Below the pieces are notes generated by a model, which did not search any database, was not told where the DNA came from, and was given only the letters and a program-made list of their open reading frames with translations. Of a stretch of 64,000 nt of DNA, positions 38,129 through 50,564 are shown one piece after another. Every line of letters begins with the position of its first letter. Positions within the stretch are counted from its first letter, which is position 1. Location: NCBI GenBank assembly GCA_030733815.1, contig JAUZQE010000004.1:62001-126000 (forward strand), written 5' to 3'. Position numbers and translations under genes: made by a program. Source of the stretch: Yanghanlia caeni (GTDB taxonomy: Bacteria; Pseudomonadota; Gammaproteobacteria; Burkholderiales; Burkholderiaceae_B).

Positions 38129-39163
38129 ATGGGCGGGCCATTGCGCCGTCAGCAGGGGTATGCGCTCATCGAGCTGGCCGTCGCGTTGCTGATCGGCAGC
38201 CTGCTGGCCGCCTGGGGCGCGCAGGCGCTGGTGAATCGCTATCGTGACGCGCAGGCGCAAGCTGCCGCAGTGTGGATGGCTGCGGTACACAAGGCCGTAG
38301 GGGCGTATGTACGGCGGCATGGGCCGGATATCCAGTCGGCCGAATCGGCCGACACACTCGTGATCGACGGCTTTGCCGACTGGCGCTCGCCAACGCTTGC
38401 GGAACTGGTCGAGGCGGGCCTGCTGTCACCGGGCGTGGCGCACGGCACGGCGCTGACCGGTGCGGCGCGCATTACCGTATGGCGTGATGGCAGTTGCCCG
38501 GGGGCCGTTTGCGCGGTCGAAGCGCTGATTCATGGCGAACGGCCGCTGATCGATCCGGTGCATCGCGATCCCGACCAGGCCATGATCGCGCAGTGGTTGC
38601 TGGCGGCAGAGGGGAAGGGGGCCGCAGTGCAACCGGCTGATCCGGCGTCCATGCGAGGCGCTGCGTTTGCGTTCGACAGCACGCTGCCGAACGGCGATGT
38701 GTTGCCGGTGGGCACGGTGGGCATGGCGGTGACTGCCGAACACCTGGCCCTCTGGAATTACCTGCGCGTGCGTGATCCGCGCGACCCCGATTTTCAGGGC
38801 GCGCTGTCGGTGAAAGGCGACATCAGCGGGCGCGCCAATGCATCGGTCGACGGCCAGCTGGTGGTGGGTGCGGTACATGAAGAGGGCATGCCATGCGAGC
38901 CGGACAACGCCATCGCGCATGATCTTCCCGGCGGGCTGCTGGTGTGCAAAGACGGTTTGTGGCGATCCGCCAGCCGCTCTGGCGGCGGGGCCTACGGCTA
39001 CCACTCCGTTTACGGGTGCCAGACTGCGGAAGGAACCTCCACCGCCAATCCGATCACCGGTTCATGCGCATGCCCGTGGTATGCAACGGCGGTATTGATC
39101 ATGGAAATGGGGCCAAACCTGTACCCCGACGGCAAGCAATATGCTTACCTGTGTGTGGGGTGA
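38129..39163 (+). CDS. pilV: PilV-like minor/tip pilin
   Basis: A 344-residue prepilin-like protein starting 4 bp after the pilS stop. The leader is short (MGGPLRRQQG) and cleavage before Tyr11 leaves YALIELAVALLIGSLLAAWG with Glu at mature position 5. A long C-terminal region (FQGALSVKGDISGRANASVDG) and a cysteine-rich end (YGCQTAEGTSTANPITGSC, then ACPWYA) match the R64 PilV family, whose C-terminus is the receptor-binding tip. In R64 this end is exchanged by a shufflon; here the gene runs directly to a single stop before alaS. An upstream ATG at 38093 would overlap pilS. Confidence 0.78.
   Translation: MGGPLRRQQGYALIELAVALLIGSLLAAWGAQALVNRYRDAQAQAAAVWMAAVHKAVGAYVRRHGPDIQSAESADTLVIDGFADWRSPTLAELVEAGLLSPGVAHGTALTGAARITVWRDGSCPGAVCAVEALIHGERPLIDPVHRDPDQAMIAQWLLAAEGKGAAVQPADPASMRGAAFAFDSTLPNGDVLPVGTVGMAVTAEHLALWNYLRVRDPRDPDFQGALSVKGDISGRANASVDGQLVVGAVHEEGMPCEPDNAIAHDLPGGLLVCKDGLWRSASRSGGGAYGYHSVYGCQTAEGTSTANPITGSCACPWYATAVLIMEMGPNLYPDGKQYAYLCVG
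39042..39060 (+). other. Shufflon crossover (sfx)-like sequence in pilV
   Basis: CCGCCAATCCGATCACCGG matches 12 of the 16 defined positions of the R64 sfx crossover consensus as I recall it (GTGCCAATCCGGTNNNTGG). It sits in the part of pilV that corresponds to the R64 crossover point, encoding TANPITG. No inverted partner or recombinase gene is seen in the window, so it may reflect only protein conservation. Confidence 0.4.
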
Positions 39164-39173
39164 TGCGTATAAT
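39145..39173 (+). promoter_or_regulatory. Probable sigma-70 promoter for alaS
   Basis: TTACCT (39145-39150) and a perfect TATAAT (39168-39173) are 17 bp apart, with the expected start near 39180 and about 30 nt of leader before the alaS ATG. The -35 box is weak. Confidence 0.6.
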
Positions 39174-39208
39174 GATTGGCTACCCATGAATCGAGCATCT
39201 TGCTGCAA

Positions 39209-41841
<2,633 letters not shown>

Positions 41842-41845
<4 letters not shown>

Positions 41846-42102
41846 GCCAGGCGCAGAATTCGGCGCATCGCCTGCCCGAGCCCGTGGCGCAGGTCGACGC
41901 CTCGGGCCTGAAATGCCCTTTGCCCATTCTGCGCGCCAAAAAGGCTCTGGCCACCCTGCAATCGGGCGACGTGCTCAAGGTCGTTACCACCGATCCGCAC
42001 GCCGAGCGCGATTTTCAGGCCTTTTGCAATCAAACCGGCAACGCACTGCTGGCTCAGCATGCACAGGGCGACCAAATCTGGCATTATCTGCGCCGACGCT
42101 GA
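41842..42102 (+). CDS. tusA: Sulfurtransferase TusA
   Basis: An 86-residue TusA/SirA-family sulfur carrier with the signature [12 protein letters not shown], Cys25 being the persulfide-bearing residue. It passes sulfur from cysteine desulfurase towards tRNA 2-thiouridine synthesis and other sulfur pathways. Its ATG overlaps the alaS stop in ATGA, so it is translated from the alaS message. Confidence 0.92.
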
Positions 42103-42176
42103 ATGCGCCCAGTGTGGCCTTCAACGCCTGCACTGTTGTAAGTTTTCAAGCCTGGCTGTGTTTGCCCACGCTTTCT

Positions 42177-42206
42177 TTGCTGTTCGTGGGCGAACAATGC
42201 TAGAAT
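42177..42206 (+). promoter_or_regulatory. Possible promoter of the rpsP-rimM-trmD operon
   Basis: TTGCTG (42177-42182) and TAGAAT (42201-42206) lie 18 bp apart, 34 bp upstream of the rpsP start. A 7-bp inverted repeat GCCCACG/CGTGGGC overlaps the -35 region (about 42164-42190). Confidence 0.5.
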
Positions 42207-42240
42207 CTTTCGTTTTTCACAACACTATCAAAGGATTACC

Positions 42241-42495
42241 ATGGTTGTAATTCGTCTGGCCCGTGGCGGCTCGAAGAAGCGCCCTTTCTATAACGTTGTT
42301 GCTGCCGATTCCCGCAACCGCCGCGACGGCCGTTTTATCGAGCGCCTGGGCTTTTACAACCCCGTTGGCAAGGAAGGTGTCGAGAACCTGCGCATTGCGC
42401 AAGATCGCGTTGCCTATTGGGTCGAGAATGGCGCGCAGCTTTCGCCCGCCGTTGCCCGCCTTGTAAAGCAATACAGCGCAGCTCAGTCCGCCTGA
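42241..42495 (+). CDS. rpsP: 30S ribosomal protein S16
   Basis: An 84-residue S16 with the family N-terminus [38 protein letters not shown] small-subunit assembly protein. It is first in the conserved rpsP-rimM-trmD operon, where ribosomal protein, ribosome maturation factor and tRNA methyltransferase are co-expressed. AAGGA lies 6 nt before the ATG. Confidence 0.98.
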   Translation: MVVIRLARGGSKKRPFYNVVAADSRNRRDGRFIERLGFYNPVGKEGVENLRIAQDRVAYWVENGAQLSPAVARLVKQYSAAQSA

Positions 42496-42519
42496 TTCCT
42501 CTTGCGCGGGCTTGATCTC

Positions 42520-43143
42520 GTGTCACGGTCTGAAGCGGCCGCACATGGCGGCGTACCTCAAGACCTCGTCGAGCTTGGCCGCGTCACGAGCGCATACGGG
42601 CTGCGTGGGTGGGTCAAGATCCAACCTCACGCGGCGGGTTCGCCCGCCTTGCTCGGCGTGCGCGAATGGTGGCTGCAGCGGCCGGCGGCGCCGCTGAATA
42701 CGGGCGATCCGCAACCGCCATGGCCCGTCAGGGTGTCGAAAAGCCGCCGTCATGGCGCCACGGTCGTCGCCAGTCTCGAGGGCGTGACCGACCGCAATCA
42801 GGCCGAACCGCTGCGGGGCTGTACCGTGTGGGTCTCGCGTGCGGCGTTTCCGGCCACCGAAAACGACGAATATTATTGGGTCGACCTCATCGGGTGCACC
42901 GTTTACGGCACTGAGGCCGGCGAGCGGGTGTTGCTGGGTGTCGTCGATCACGTCATGGATAACGGCGTGCACGCGATTTTGCGTGTGCAGCGCCAGCGTG
43001 TCGATTCCGGTGGCGTACCCCAACCCATGCTTGATTCGCGGGGCATGCAGGTTGAAACGCTGATTCCCTTCGTGGCGGCACACGTTCATACTGTCGACCT
43101 GACCAACCGGCGACTGGAAACCGACTGGCCGGCGGATTTCTGA
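42520..43143 (+). CDS. rimM: Ribosome maturation factor RimM
   Basis: A protein of about 207 residues with the RimM N-terminal barrel ([23 protein letters not shown]) and the PRC-barrel half ([15 protein letters not shown]...[22 protein letters not shown]). It helps mature the 30S head by binding S19. No ATG fits: the start is either GTG at 42520, chosen here, or TTG at 42502, 6 bp after the rpsP stop. Neither has a clear ribosome binding site, so expression may depend on coupling to rpsP. Confidence 0.93.
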   Translation: MSRSEAAAHGGVPQDLVELGRVTSAYGLRGWVKIQPHAAGSPALLGVREWWLQRPAAPLNTGDPQPPWPVRVSKSRRHGATVVASLEGVTDRNQAEPLRGCTVWVSRAAFPATENDEYYWVDLIGCTVYGTEAGERVLLGVVDHVMDNGVHAILRVQRQRVDSGGVPQPMLDSRGMQVETLIPFVAAHVHTVDLTNRRLETDWPADF

Positions 43144-43219
43144 GCGGTGTCTGCGCTCATGCGGCACCCGGGGCCCGGGCGGGCATTCCTTTTCTAACCA
43201 CGGCGTTTCCACACACGGC

Positions 43220-44002
43220 ATGCGCATCGACATCGTGTCTCTCTTTCCCGAGATCTTTCCCGTAGTGGGAGACGTGGGCGTCACCGGGCGCGCCCGGCGG
43301 CTGGGGCTGTGGTCGATGCATGTCTGGAACCCACGCGACTTCACCGAAGATGTGCATCGCACCGTCGATGACCGCCCTTACGGCGGGGGGCCCGGCATGG
43401 TCATGCTGGCCGAACCGCTCGAAAAGGCGCTGGATGCCGCTCTGGCTGCGCGCGCGGCCGGGCCCGGCGTCGACGGTGCCGGCCATGTCCCGGTCATTCT
43501 CATGAGCCCTGCAGGCCGCCGGTTCGACCAGGCCATGGCCCAGGAGCTGGCCGACAGCCCGGGGGCCGTATTTGTTTGCGGGCGCTACGAAGGCGTGGAC
43601 CAGCGCTTCATCGAGCGGCGCGTCACGCATGAAATTTCTTTGGGCGACTTTGTGCTTTCCGGCGGCGAGATCGCGGCGCTGGCGTGCATCGACGCGACGG
43701 TGAGGCTGTTGCCCGGCGCGCTCAACGACGCGCAATCGGCCCGTCAGGATTCCTTCAATGAGGCGACCAGCGGCCTGCTGGACAGCCCGCACTACACCCG
43801 CCCCGAGGTTTATCACGGGCTCGAGGTACCCGAGGTGCTGCGTTCGGGGCATCACGCGAACATCGAGGCCTGGCGTCGCCAGCAGTCGCTGGCAATTACG
43901 GCACAACGCCGCCCCGATCTGATCGAGGCGGCGCGCAGGGCAGGGCGCCTGACAAAGAAAGACGAAGCCTTTCTGGCGAGCCTGCAGCCTCGTTTGGCGT
44001 AG
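43220..44002 (+). CDS. trmD: tRNA (guanine-N1)-methyltransferase TrmD
   Basis: A 260-residue SPOUT methyltransferase that makes m1G37 in tRNAs reading CNN codons, guarding against frameshifting. The start [14 protein letters not shown], the substrate motif [18 protein letters not shown], and the trefoil-knot segments [16 protein letters not shown] and [12 protein letters not shown] are all typical. Last gene of the rpsP operon; a hairpin follows between it and the convergent valS. Confidence 0.97.
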   Translation: MRIDIVSLFPEIFPVVGDVGVTGRARRLGLWSMHVWNPRDFTEDVHRTVDDRPYGGGPGMVMLAEPLEKALDAALAARAAGPGVDGAGHVPVILMSPAGRRFDQAMAQELADSPGAVFVCGRYEGVDQRFIERRVTHEISLGDFVLSGGEIAALACIDATVRLLPGALNDAQSARQDSFNEATSGLLDSPHYTRPEVYHGLEVPEVLRSGHHANIEAWRRQQSLAITAQRRPDLIEAARRAGRLTKKDEAFLASLQPRLA

Positions 44003-44006
44003 GTGT

Positions 44007-44034
44007 TGCGGCCCCTGCACGGGAAGGGGCCGCA
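44007..44034. terminator. Hairpin between convergent trmD and valS
   Basis: A perfect 10-bp inverted repeat, TGCGGCCCCT (44007-44016) and AGGGGCCGCA (44025-44034), with an 8-nt loop. It lies in the 45-bp gap between the two stops and could end transcription in both directions, although no T tract follows on either strand. Confidence 0.5.
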
Positions 44035-44047
44035 GGGGTGTCAGACC

Positions 44048-46927
44048 TTATGCCGCAGGCAGTTTTTCCAGCTGTTCGCGCACGCGAGCCAGCGTTTCGC
44101 TGAACTGAGCGACGCGTGCCTTCTCCTGTTCCACCACGTGCGCCGGTGCCCGCTGCACGAAGCTCTCGTTCGACAGCTTGCCCTGAGCCTTGGCGATCTC
44201 GCCTTCCAGGCGCTGCACTTCCTTGCCCAGGCGCGCACGTTCCGCTTCCACGTCGATTTCAACGTGCAGCATGAGTTCGGTGGTGCCCACGATCTGAACC
44301 GGTGCGCCCAGATCGGGCAGAGCGTCGACGATCTGCACTTCGCTCAGGCGCGCCAGTGCCTTCAGGTACTCGGCATTGTGCGCCAGCACCGCAGGGTCGC
44401 CCTTTGCAATCAGCGGCACGCGCTGGGCCGGCGAAAGGTTCATTTCGCCGCGCAGGGCGCGTACGGCCTCGACCTGCGCCTTGAGCTCGGCGATCTGCGC
44501 CTCGGCGGCGTCGTCAATGGCGGTCGCGTCGCTACGGGGATATGGCTGTACGCAGATGCTGGTGTCGGTATTCGGGTCGCGCTTGCCGGCCACGACCGAT
44601 ACCTTCTGCCACAGTTCCTCGGTAATGTACGGAATGATGGGGTGCGCGAGGCGCAGCACGGTTTCGAGCACGCGGATGAGGGTGCGGCGCGTGCCCAGCT
44701 GCTGGGCGGCTGTGCCCAGCTGCAGCTGCACCTTTGCCAGTTCGACGTACCAGTCGCAGTATTCGTCCCACACGAAGTGGTAGATCGCATTGGCGATGTT
44801 GTCGAAACGGTAATCGGCAAAACCGCGTTCGACATCGGCTTCGAGCCGCTGCAGACGACTGATGATCCAGCGGTCGGCTGCGGATTTTTCGGCCGTGATG
44901 GTGGCGCCATCGACCTGCTGCGTGTCGGAAGCCAGCTCATGCCCGTGCGTGTTCATCAGCACGTAACGGGTGGCGTTCCAGAGCTTGTTGCAGAAGTTGC
45001 GGTAGCCTTCGCAGCGCTTGAGGTCGAAATTGATGTTGCGCCCGAGCGTGGCGTAGGCCGCCATGGTGAATCGCAGGGCGTCGGCGCCGTACGCCGGGAT
45101 ACCCTGCGGGTAATCCTTGCGTGTCTTCTTGCGTATGCTTTCGGCCTGCTTCGGGTTCATCAGCCCGCTGCTGCGTTTTTCGAGCAGGGCATCAAGGTCG
45201 ATGCCGTCGATGAGGTCGACGGGGTCGATGGTGTTGCCCCGCGACTTGCTCATTTTCTTGCCTTCCATGTCGCACACGAGCCCGTGTACGTAGACGTCGC
45301 GGAAGGGCACCTTGCCGGTCATGTGCATGCTCATCATGACCATGCGGGCGACCCAGAAGAAGATGATGTCGAAGCCGGTGACCAGCACGCTGGAGGGCAG
45401 ATAGCGCTGGAGCTCGGGTGTGTTGTCGGGCCAGCCCAGGTCGGTGAAGGGCACCAGGGCGGACGAGAACCAGGTGTCGAGTACGTCTTCGTCGCGGCGC
45501 AGCGGGCCGGTGACGCCGGCGGCGCGGGCCTTCTCGAGTGCCTCGGCTTCATTGCGGGCAACGAAGATGCGGCCGTCTTCGGCATACCAAGCCGGAATCT
45601 GGTGGCCCCACCACAGCTGGCGCGAGATGCACCAGTCTTGAATGTTGTTCAGCCACTGGTTGTAGGTGGTCGTCCAGTTTTCCGGGTGGAAGCGCACCCG
45701 GCCGTCGGCCACGACCTCGAGCGCGACGTCGGTGATGCTCTTGCCGGGGTGCAGGGTGCCCTCGGGGGCCGGCTTGCTCATGGCCACGAACCACTGGTCG
45801 GTGAGCATGGGTTCGATGACGGTATTGGTGCGGTCGCCACGCGGCACCATGAGCTTGTGTGGCTTGACGCTTTGCAGCAGGCCCTGGGCCTCGAGATCGG
45901 CAACGATCTGCTTGCGCGCTTCGAAGCGCTCGAGGCCACGGTAGGCGGGTGGCGCATTGTCGTTGATGCGCGCGTCGAGCGTAAGGATGCTGATGCTTTC
46001 AAGGCCGTGGCGTTGGCCGACGGCGTTGTCGTTGAAGTCGTGTGCAGGGGTGACCTTGACGACGCCGGTGCCGAACTCGCGATCGACGTATTCATCGGCA
46101 ATGATGGGAATCTCGCGATTGACCAGCGGCAGAATCACGGTCTTGCCGATGAGATGCGCGTAGCGTTCATCTTCGGGGTGAACCATGACCGCCACGTCGC
46201 CCAGCATGGTTTCGGGCCGGGTGGTGGCGACCACCAGCGCATCGATGTCGCCCTGCGGCTGAGTCAGCGGGTAGCGGATCTCCCACATCTTGCCGTCTTC
46301 TTCTTCGCTGACGACCTCGAGATCGGAGACGGCCGTACCCAGCACCGGGTCCCAGTTCACCAGGCGCTTGCCGCGGTAGATGAGGCCCTGTTCATACAGG
46401 CGCACGAACACTTCGACCACCGCGCGCGACAGGCGCTCGTCCATGGTGAAGTATTCCATGCTCCAGTCGCACGAGGCGCCGAGACGGCGAAACTGGCGTG
46501 TGATGGCACCCCCCGACTGTTCTTTCCATTCCCAGACCTTCTCGATGAATTTTTCCCGGCCCAGGTCGTGTCGCGAGACGTTTTGCGCATCGAGCTGGCG
46601 TTCGACGACGATCTGCGTGGCAATGCCGGCGTGGTCGGTGCCGGGAATCAGTGCCGTGTCGTCGCCGCGCATGCGGTGGTAGCGGGCGAGGCCGTCCATT
46701 ACCGTTTGGTTGAACGCGTGCCCCATGTGCAGCGTGCCCGTGACGTTGGGCGGGGGAAACTGAATCACGAACGGGCGGCTTTCGGCGCCCTCGGGTGGGG
46801 TGACGTGCTGGCCGGCTTTGAAATAGCCGCCCTGTTCCCAGCGCGCGTACCAGCGCGCCTCGATGTCCTGGGGTTCAAAACTCTTGGGAAGGAGGTCGTT
46901 GGAAGTCGGGTCGTTTTGGGTGGTCAT
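44048..46927 (-). CDS. valS: Valyl-tRNA synthetase
   Basis: A 959-residue class I synthetase. The signature motifs are HMGHAFNQT (the HIGH motif, in [12 protein letters not shown] near residue 65) and KMSKSRGN (near residue 560). The editing domain ([20 protein letters not shown]) and the C-terminal coiled coil ([25 protein letters not shown]), a ValS feature, are complete. It faces trmD and is divergent from ndk, with about 220 bp of shared upstream DNA. Confidence 0.98.
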   Translation of the reverse strand: MTTQNDPTSNDLLPKSFEPQDIEARWYARWEQGGYFKAGQHVTPPEGAESRPFVIQFPPPNVTGTLHMGHAFNQTVMDGLARYHRMRGDDTALIPGTDHAGIATQIVVERQLDAQNVSRHDLGREKFIEKVWEWKEQSGGAITRQFRRLGASCDWSMEYFTMDERLSRAVVEVFVRLYEQGLIYRGKRLVNWDPVLGTAVSDLEVVSEEEDGKMWEIRYPLTQPQGDIDALVVATTRPETMLGDVAVMVHPEDERYAHLIGKTVILPLVNREIPIIADEYVDREFGTGVVKVTPAHDFNDNAVGQRHGLESISILTLDARINDNAPPAYRGLERFEARKQIVADLEAQGLLQSVKPHKLMVPRGDRTNTVIEPMLTDQWFVAMSKPAPEGTLHPGKSITDVALEVVADGRVRFHPENWTTTYNQWLNNIQDWCISRQLWWGHQIPAWYAEDGRIFVARNEAEALEKARAAGVTGPLRRDEDVLDTWFSSALVPFTDLGWPDNTPELQRYLPSSVLVTGFDIIFFWVARMVMMSMHMTGKVPFRDVYVHGLVCDMEGKKMSKSRGNTIDPVDLIDGIDLDALLEKRSSGLMNPKQAESIRKKTRKDYPQGIPAYGADALRFTMAAYATLGRNINFDLKRCEGYRNFCNKLWNATRYVLMNTHGHELASDTQQVDGATITAEKSAADRWIISRLQRLEADVERGFADYRFDNIANAIYHFVWDEYCDWYVELAKVQLQLGTAAQQLGTRRTLIRVLETVLRLAHPIIPYITEELWQKVSVVAGKRDPNTDTSICVQPYPRSDATAIDDAAEAQIAELKAQVEAVRALRGEMNLSPAQRVPLIAKGDPAVLAHNAEYLKALARLSEVQIVDALPDLGAPVQIVGTTELMLHVEIDVEAERARLGKEVQRLEGEIAKAQGKLSNESFVQRAPAHVVEQEKARVAQFSETLARVREQLEKLPAA

Positions 46928-47146
46928 GGTTTAATGGTGGGTGGCGGCCGCCACGGCGGCGCTCGAACGCTGCCTTGTGCAGTGCAGCGCTGCTAAAGTT
47001 GAATACCCGCCTATTTTATGATGGGTTAGGCCGGCTTGGGCGTGGTAAAATGCCGGGTTGTCGTTTGCAGCGCCGAAGTGCCTGTTTTCATTCAAGAAAC
47101 CCGCCCATTTTCCAATTTCTCACCAAGCTAACTGTACGGAATACAC
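46928..47146. promoter_or_regulatory. Divergent promoter region of valS and ndk
   Basis: About 220 bp without a gene between the divergent valS and ndk starts. On the plus strand GGTAAAATG contains TAAAAT (47046-47051), a plausible -10 for ndk about 95 nt before its ATG, but with no well-placed -35. A G/C-rich GCGGCCGCC/GGCGGC stretch lies near the valS start (46943-46962). No tRNA-dependent leader structure was recognised for valS. Confidence 0.35.
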
Positions 47147-47572
47147 ATGGCAATTGAACGCACCCTTTCCATCATCAAGCCCGACGCGGTCGCCAAGAAC
47201 GTCATCGGCCAGATCATCGCCCGCTTCGAGCAGGCCGGCCTCAAGGTCGTTGCCGCGCGCCTGATGCAGCTTTCGCGCACCGATGCCGAGCGTTTCTATG
47301 CCGTTCACAAAGAACGCCCCTTCTTCAAGGATCTGGTCGACTTCATGGTGTCGGGCCCCGTGTTCGTACAGGTGCTGGAAGGCGAGAATGCCATTGCCAA
47401 GAATCGTGAGCTGATGGGCGCAACCGACCCGAAGAAGGCTGAACCCGGCACGATCCGCGCCGATTTCGCCGACAGCATCGACGCCAATGCCGTGCATGGC
47501 TCCGACGCTCCGGAAACCGCTGCCGTGGAAATCGCTTTCTTCTTCCCGGAAAGCAACATTCACAGCCGTTGA
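47147..47572 (+). CDS. ndk: Nucleoside diphosphate kinase
   Basis: A 141-residue NDP kinase that balances nucleoside triphosphate pools by phosphate transfer through a phospho-histidine. The catalytic His117 lies in [10 protein letters not shown]; the N-terminus [20 protein letters not shown] and [16 protein letters not shown] are typical. First gene of the long co-directional run that continues with rlmN; 37 bp separate the two. Confidence 0.98.
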   Translation: MAIERTLSIIKPDAVAKNVIGQIIARFEQAGLKVVAARLMQLSRTDAERFYAVHKERPFFKDLVDFMVSGPVFVQVLEGENAIAKNRELMGATDPKKAEPGTIRADFADSIDANAVHGSDAPETAAVEIAFFFPESNIHSR

Positions 47573-47609
47573 TCCAGCTCGATCAGGCCGCAGAACCCGC
47601 GTGAGCGCA

Positions 47610-48761
47610 ATGCCTACCGTCATTGAACGACCCAACCTGCTGGGAATGGATCCCGCCGCCCTGGCCGAACTCGTGGCCCAATGGGGCGGCAAACCGTTCC
47701 GTGCCCGGCAACTGCAACGCTGGATCCACCAGCGCGGTGTGGCCTCGTTCGACGACATGACCGACCTCGCGCGCGACTTCCGCGGCCTGCTTTCCGAGCG
47801 CTGCTTCGTGGCACCGCCTCAGGTGTCCACCGAACACATTTCGGCCGACGGCACGCGCAAGTGGCTGTTCGACGTCGGCATGGGCAATGCCGTCGAAACG
47901 GTCTTCATTCCTGAAGACGATCGCGGCACGCTGTGCATCTCCAGTCAGGCGGGGTGTACGGTGGCGTGCCCCTTCTGTTCCACCGGGTATCAGGGGTTCA
48001 ACCGCAACCTCACGGCGGCCGAAATCATCGGGCAGCTCTGGTACGCGCGCAGTGTGCTGCAGAACGACATCGCTTCGGCGCGGTTGCCGGGCGGCGAACC
48101 CGCCACCCCCGAGCGCGTCGTCAGCAACGTGGTCATGATGGGCATGGGCGAACCCCTGCTGAATTACGACAACGTGCTTACGGCGTTGCGCCTCATGCTT
48201 GACGACAACGCCTATGGGCTGTCGCGCCGCCGGGTCACCGTGTCCACGTCGGGTGTGGTGCCCATGATCGAACGTCTCATGCGCGACTGCCCCGTGGCCC
48301 TTGCGGTCTCGCTGCATGCGCCCAACGACGCACTGCGCGATCAGCTGGTGCCGCTCAATCGCAAGTACCCGTTGCGCGAACTGCTCGAAGCCTGCAATCG
48401 GTACCTCGAGCATGCGCCGCGCGACTTCATCACGTTCGAATACATCATGCTCGATGGCATCAACGATGCCGACGAGCACGCACGCCAGCTCATCGACATT
48501 GCCCGTCAGGTGCGCTGCAAGTTCAATCTGATTCCATTCAACCCTTTTCCGCAATCGGGGCTCAAGCGTTCGCCGCAGCATCGCGTGCGACTTTTCTCGC
48601 AGATCCTCATCGACGCCGGTGTGGTCACGACCGTGCGCAAGACACGCGGCGACGACATCGCTGCGGCCTGCGGTCAGCTTGCCGGCGACGTAAAAGATCG
48701 CACGCGCATCGAGCAGCGTTTGCCGAACAGGGCTGAAATCCAGGTCAAGGAGCGCGGATGA
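47610..48761 (+). CDS. rlmN: Dual-specificity 23S rRNA/tRNA adenine-C2 methyltransferase RlmN
   Basis: A 383-residue radical-SAM enzyme that methylates C2 of A2503 in 23S rRNA and A37 in some tRNAs. The cluster motif [19 protein letters not shown] holds the CxxxCxxC cysteines, and the segment [16 protein letters not shown] and the C-terminal [21 protein letters not shown] with the catalytic Cys are present. Start is taken as ATG 47610 ([14 protein letters not shown]); a GTG nine bases earlier is possible. The rodZ-like gene overlaps its stop by 4 bp. Confidence 0.96.
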   Translation: MPTVIERPNLLGMDPAALAELVAQWGGKPFRARQLQRWIHQRGVASFDDMTDLARDFRGLLSERCFVAPPQVSTEHISADGTRKWLFDVGMGNAVETVFIPEDDRGTLCISSQAGCTVACPFCSTGYQGFNRNLTAAEIIGQLWYARSVLQNDIASARLPGGEPATPERVVSNVVMMGMGEPLLNYDNVLTALRLMLDDNAYGLSRRRVTVSTSGVVPMIERLMRDCPVALAVSLHAPNDALRDQLVPLNRKYPLRELLEACNRYLEHAPRDFITFEYIMLDGINDADEHARQLIDIARQVRCKFNLIPFNPFPQSGLKRSPQHRVRLFSQILIDAGVVTTVRKTRGDDIAAACGQLAGDVKDRTRIEQRLPNRAEIQVKERG

Positions 48762-49273
48762 CCCAATCCCTGCTTGAAAAAGAAGAACAGGACGCCCCGG
48801 AATCGGGCACTGCGGCTCCAACGGGTGTTGGTCCCACTTTGCGCAGCATGCGCGAGGCGCGCCGCATCTCGGTCAACGAAGTATCGCAGCGTCTGAAATT
48901 TTCCGTGCGCCAGATCGAGGCCCTTGAAGCCGAAGACTGGAGCCGCCTGCCCACCGGCGTGCCGCTTCGTGGCTTCGTGCGCAACTATGCGCGCTATATG
49001 GAAGCCGACGTCGAATCGGTGCTCGTGCTGCTCGACAACCAGGTGGGGCCCACCGCAGCACGCAGCATCATGGCGGCCCCGGGCATTGCTCCGTCGGTCA
49101 GCCGCGATGCCGAAATTCCTACGTCACCCGAAGGCGCACACCGCCCCTGGGGCTGGTTGCTCATCATTCTGGCACTTCTCATCATCGCCGGCTTTTACGC
49201 CATCGACCGCGGCTGGGTGCCCGAGTCATGGCTGGTGTTCGACTGGTTGCGAGACATAGCAAATAATGACTGA
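48758..49273 (+). CDS. Short RodZ-like helix-turn-helix membrane protein
   Basis: A 171-residue protein with an N-terminal cytoplasmic HTH_25 domain ([33 protein letters not shown]), which in RodZ contacts MreB, and one transmembrane helix ([19 protein letters not shown], about 131-149). Only about 20 residues follow the helix, so the large periplasmic domain of E. coli RodZ is absent. The place between rlmN and ispG is the usual rodZ position. ATGA overlap with rlmN; 8-bp overlap with ispG. Confidence 0.82.
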   Translation: MTQSLLEKEEQDAPESGTAAPTGVGPTLRSMREARRISVNEVSQRLKFSVRQIEALEAEDWSRLPTGVPLRGFVRNYARYMEADVESVLVLLDNQVGPTAARSIMAAPGIAPSVSRDAEIPTSPEGAHRPWGWLLIILALLIIAGFYAIDRGWVPESWLVFDWLRDIANND

Positions 49274-50564
49274 TACGGCCTTCCAGAAGGCATCGCCTTC
49301 CCGGGTCGGCGCGGCGGCCAAACGGCCGACACGCGTGGCCACCGTCAGTTGGGGCGGCAAGGCCGTGCAGATTGGCGGCACGCACCCCGTGGTGGTGCAG
49401 TCCATGACCAACACCGACACCGCCGACGCAATCGGTACGGCGATTCAGGTCAAGGAACTGGCCATGGCCGGTTCCGAAATCGTGCGCATTACGGTCAACA
49501 CGCCGGAAGCGGCTGCGGCCGTGCCGGCCATCCGCGAGCAGCTCGATCGCATGGGCATCGACACGCCGCTGGTGGGCGACTTTCATTTCAACGGGCACAA
49601 GCTGCTTACCCAGTACCCGGAATGCGCCCAGGCGCTTTCGAAGTACCGCATCAATCCCGGCAATGTGGGCGGTGGCAAGAAGCGCGAAGACAACTTCGCG
49701 CAAATGATCGAGGTCGCGTGCCGCTATGGCAGGCCGGTGCGAATTGGCGTGAACTGGGGCAGTCTCGACCACGAACTGATGGCCCGGCTCATGGATGAAA
49801 ACTCGCGCCGGGCGCAACCGTGGGAAGCGTCGGCCGTCATGCGCGAGGCGCTGGTCACCTCTGCCATCGACAACGCGCGGCGCGCCGAAGCGCTGGGCCT
49901 GCCGCACAACGCAATCATTCTGTCGTGCAAGGTCAGTCACGTGCAGGACCTCATCACCGTGTACCGCGACCTTTCCGCCCGCTGCGATTACCCCCTGCAC
50001 CTGGGGCTGACCGAAGCGGGCATGGGCAGCAAGGGCATCGTGGCTTCCACAGCGGCGCTGGCCGTTTTGCTGCAGGAAGGCATCGGTGACACGATCCGCA
50101 TTTCCCTTACGCCCGAGCCGGGCGGCGACCGTACCCGCGAAGTGGTGGTGGCTCAGGAAATCCTGCAAAGCATGGGGTTGCGTGCCTTCACGCCCATGGT
50201 GGTGGCCTGCCCGGGCTGCGGCCGTACCAGCAGCACCTTTTTTCAGGAACTGGCCGACAGCATTCAGTCTTACCTGCGCCGTCAGATGCCGGTATGGAAA
50301 ACACGCTACCCCGGCGTCGAGACCATGAATGTGGCGGTGATGGGTTGCGTGGTGAACGGCCCGGGCGAGAGCCGGCATGCCGATATAGGCATCAGCCTTC
50401 CCGGAACGGGCGAGATTCCAGCCGCACCCGTTTTCATCGACGGGGAACGCACCGTCACGCTCAAGGGCGACACCATTGCCCAGGAATTCCAGCAGATCGT
50501 CGAAGATTACGTCGAGCGCCGCTACGGCGTCGGCGCACGCGTTCACAACCAAGCAGATTCATGA
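49266..50564 (+). CDS. ispG: 4-hydroxy-3-methylbut-2-en-1-yl diphosphate synthase
   Basis: A 432-residue IspG (GcpE) of the non-mevalonate isoprenoid pathway, a 4Fe-4S enzyme making HMBPP from MEcPP. The N-terminal barrel shows [13 protein letters not shown] and YRINPGNVG; the cluster cysteines lie in [10 protein letters not shown] and [11 protein letters not shown]. It is longer than the E. coli enzyme because of an insert in the middle ([12 protein letters not shown] to about residue 300), as seen in other betaproteobacteria. The start overlaps rodZ by 8 bp and the stop overlaps hisS by 4 bp. Confidence 0.97.
   Translation: MTDTAFQKASPSRVGAAAKRPTRVATVSWGGKAVQIGGTHPVVVQSMTNTDTADAIGTAIQVKELAMAGSEIVRITVNTPEAAAAVPAIREQLDRMGIDTPLVGDFHFNGHKLLTQYPECAQALSKYRINPGNVGGGKKREDNFAQMIEVACRYGRPVRIGVNWGSLDHELMARLMDENSRRAQPWEASAVMREALVTSAIDNARRAEALGLPHNAIILSCKVSHVQDLITVYRDLSARCDYPLHLGLTEAGMGSKGIVASTAALAVLLQEGIGDTIRISLTPEPGGDRTREVVVAQEILQSMGLRAFTPMVVACPGCGRTSSTFFQELADSIQSYLRRQMPVWKTRYPGVETMNVAVMGCVVNGPGESRHADIGISLPGTGEIPAAPVFIDGERTVTLKGDTIAQEFQQIVEDYVERRYGVGARVHNQADS

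Noticed and set aside
39171-39177. GATTGGC near the alaS promoter as an inverted partner of the sfx-like site
   Set aside because: Only seven bases match, which is expected by chance.
43160-43185. G/C-rich palindrome between rimM and trmD as a terminator
   Set aside because: The stem is only 5 bp with a 3-base loop and lies inside a conserved operon.
44003-46996. 997-codon open frame opposite valS
   Set aside because: Antisense shadow; valS has all synthetase motifs on the minus strand and the opposing frame has none.
47583-50552. Long open frames opposite rlmN and ispG (412 and 456 codons)
   Set aside because: Antisense shadows of radical-SAM and IspG genes with intact cofactor motifs.
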